Origin: Anaerolineae bacterium
GTDB lineage: Bacteria > Chloroflexota > Anaerolineae > JAFGEY01
Assembly: GCA_016931365.1 (NCBI GenBank)
Contig: JAFGEY010000038.1
Location: 1-7,250, forward strand
Reading direction: 5' to 3'
Length of the DNA: 7,250 nucleotides
Shown: positions 7,122 to 7,250 of the stretch, one piece after another
Position numbering within the stretch: position 1 is the first letter of the stretch
How the letters are laid out: every line of letters starts with the position of its first letter
Position numbers and translations under genes: made by a program
The notes under the pieces: model-generated
The model's input: the letters and a program-made list of their open reading frames with translations, nothing else
Told to the model about the DNA's origin: nothing
Database searches by the model: none

Positions 7122-7250
7122 CTTGATGGTTTCTCTATCGGACAAGCTCAAATCACTTGGAGTCAAGGTCGGCGCGCAAGACCTGAAACCGCCCAAACCC
7201 AGTCACCCTTTCTCGGTCGAAAAGGTGCTCGGCGGGCGGGTGCAGGAAAC
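7114..7250 (+). CDS. N-terminus of a probable YprB/MrfB-type RNase H-like exonuclease (3' partial)
   Basis: An ATG at 7114 opens a frame that stays open to the end of the window (45 full codons). It overlaps the permease stop by 8 bases, which implies translational coupling. A second in-frame ATG at 7126 (Met5) gives MVSLSDKLKSLGVKVGAQDL, and this is perhaps the better start; neither has a strong ribosome site. The short basic helix SLSDKLKSLGV, followed by a Pro/Lys-rich linker and SVEKVLGGRV, recalls from memory the start of YprB-like RNase H-fold proteins of Chloroflexota. In Bacillus, YprB (MrfB) is the nuclease partner of the MrfA helicase. The catalytic DEDD residues would lie beyond the window, so the call rests on the N-terminal pattern and on the MrfA-type gene 5.4 kb upstream. 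That a gene starts here is likely; its identity is tentative. Confidence 0.5.
   Translation, partial: MNNLMVSLSDKLKSLGVKVGAQDLKPPKPSHPFSVEKVLGGRVQE

Noticed and set aside
1..7250. CRISPR arrays, tRNA or rRNA genes, insertion sequences
   Set aside because: No short regularly spaced repeats, transposase motifs, terminal inverted repeats or RNA-gene signatures were seen; the gaps between genes are too short to hold them, apart from the 279-base leader, where none was found.

Overview
This window looks like chromosomal DNA from a bacterium of the Chloroflexota (probably an Anaerolineae-like lineage). The evidence is GC-rich coding sequence, a MrfA/YprA-type helicase carrying an HNH module, a Yip1-family membrane protein of the type common in that phylum, and a secreted protein built from CARDB/NEW3-like domains. 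The taxonomic call is inference, because no rRNA or other phylogenetic marker is present. All supported genes lie on the + strand.

Layout. (1) Bases 1-1749 hold the 3' part of a large DEAD/DEAH-box helicase of the MrfA (YprA) family. It has the second helicase lobe, a complete-looking HNH zinc module and a DUF1998 C-terminus with a Cys-rich zinc site. (2) Bases 1750-2028 are an AT-rich 279-base gap with a TATAAT promoter candidate and a hairpin that overlaps the next ribosome binding site. (3) Bases 2029-7121 are a tight four-gene block: a five-helix Yip1-family membrane protein, a MacB/LolD-type ABC ATPase, a 749-residue exported protein (signal peptide, IPT/TIG-like domain, five CARDB-like repeats), and a MacB/FtsX-type permease. 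Gaps are 12, 18 and 2 bases. (4) A final gene begins at 7114, overlaps the permease end by 8 bases, and runs off the window. Its 45 visible residues resemble the start of YprB/MrfB-type RNase H-like exonucleases.

How the genes may work together. The four-gene block resembles Bacillus subtilis yknWXYZ: a Yip1 protein, a MacA-like adaptor, an ABC ATPase and a MacB-like permease. Here, however, the adaptor position is taken by an unrelated-looking multi-domain extracellular protein. The ATPase and permease should form a MacB-type mechanotransmission transporter or exporter, with the exported repeat protein as its likely extracellular partner. The block sits between a helicase and a probable nuclease which, in Bacillus, are neighbours and partners in mitomycin-lesion repair (MrfA-MrfB). 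If the last gene is confirmed as mrfB-like, a transporter cassette has been inserted into a DNA-repair pair, and the nuclease is now translationally coupled to the transporter permease.
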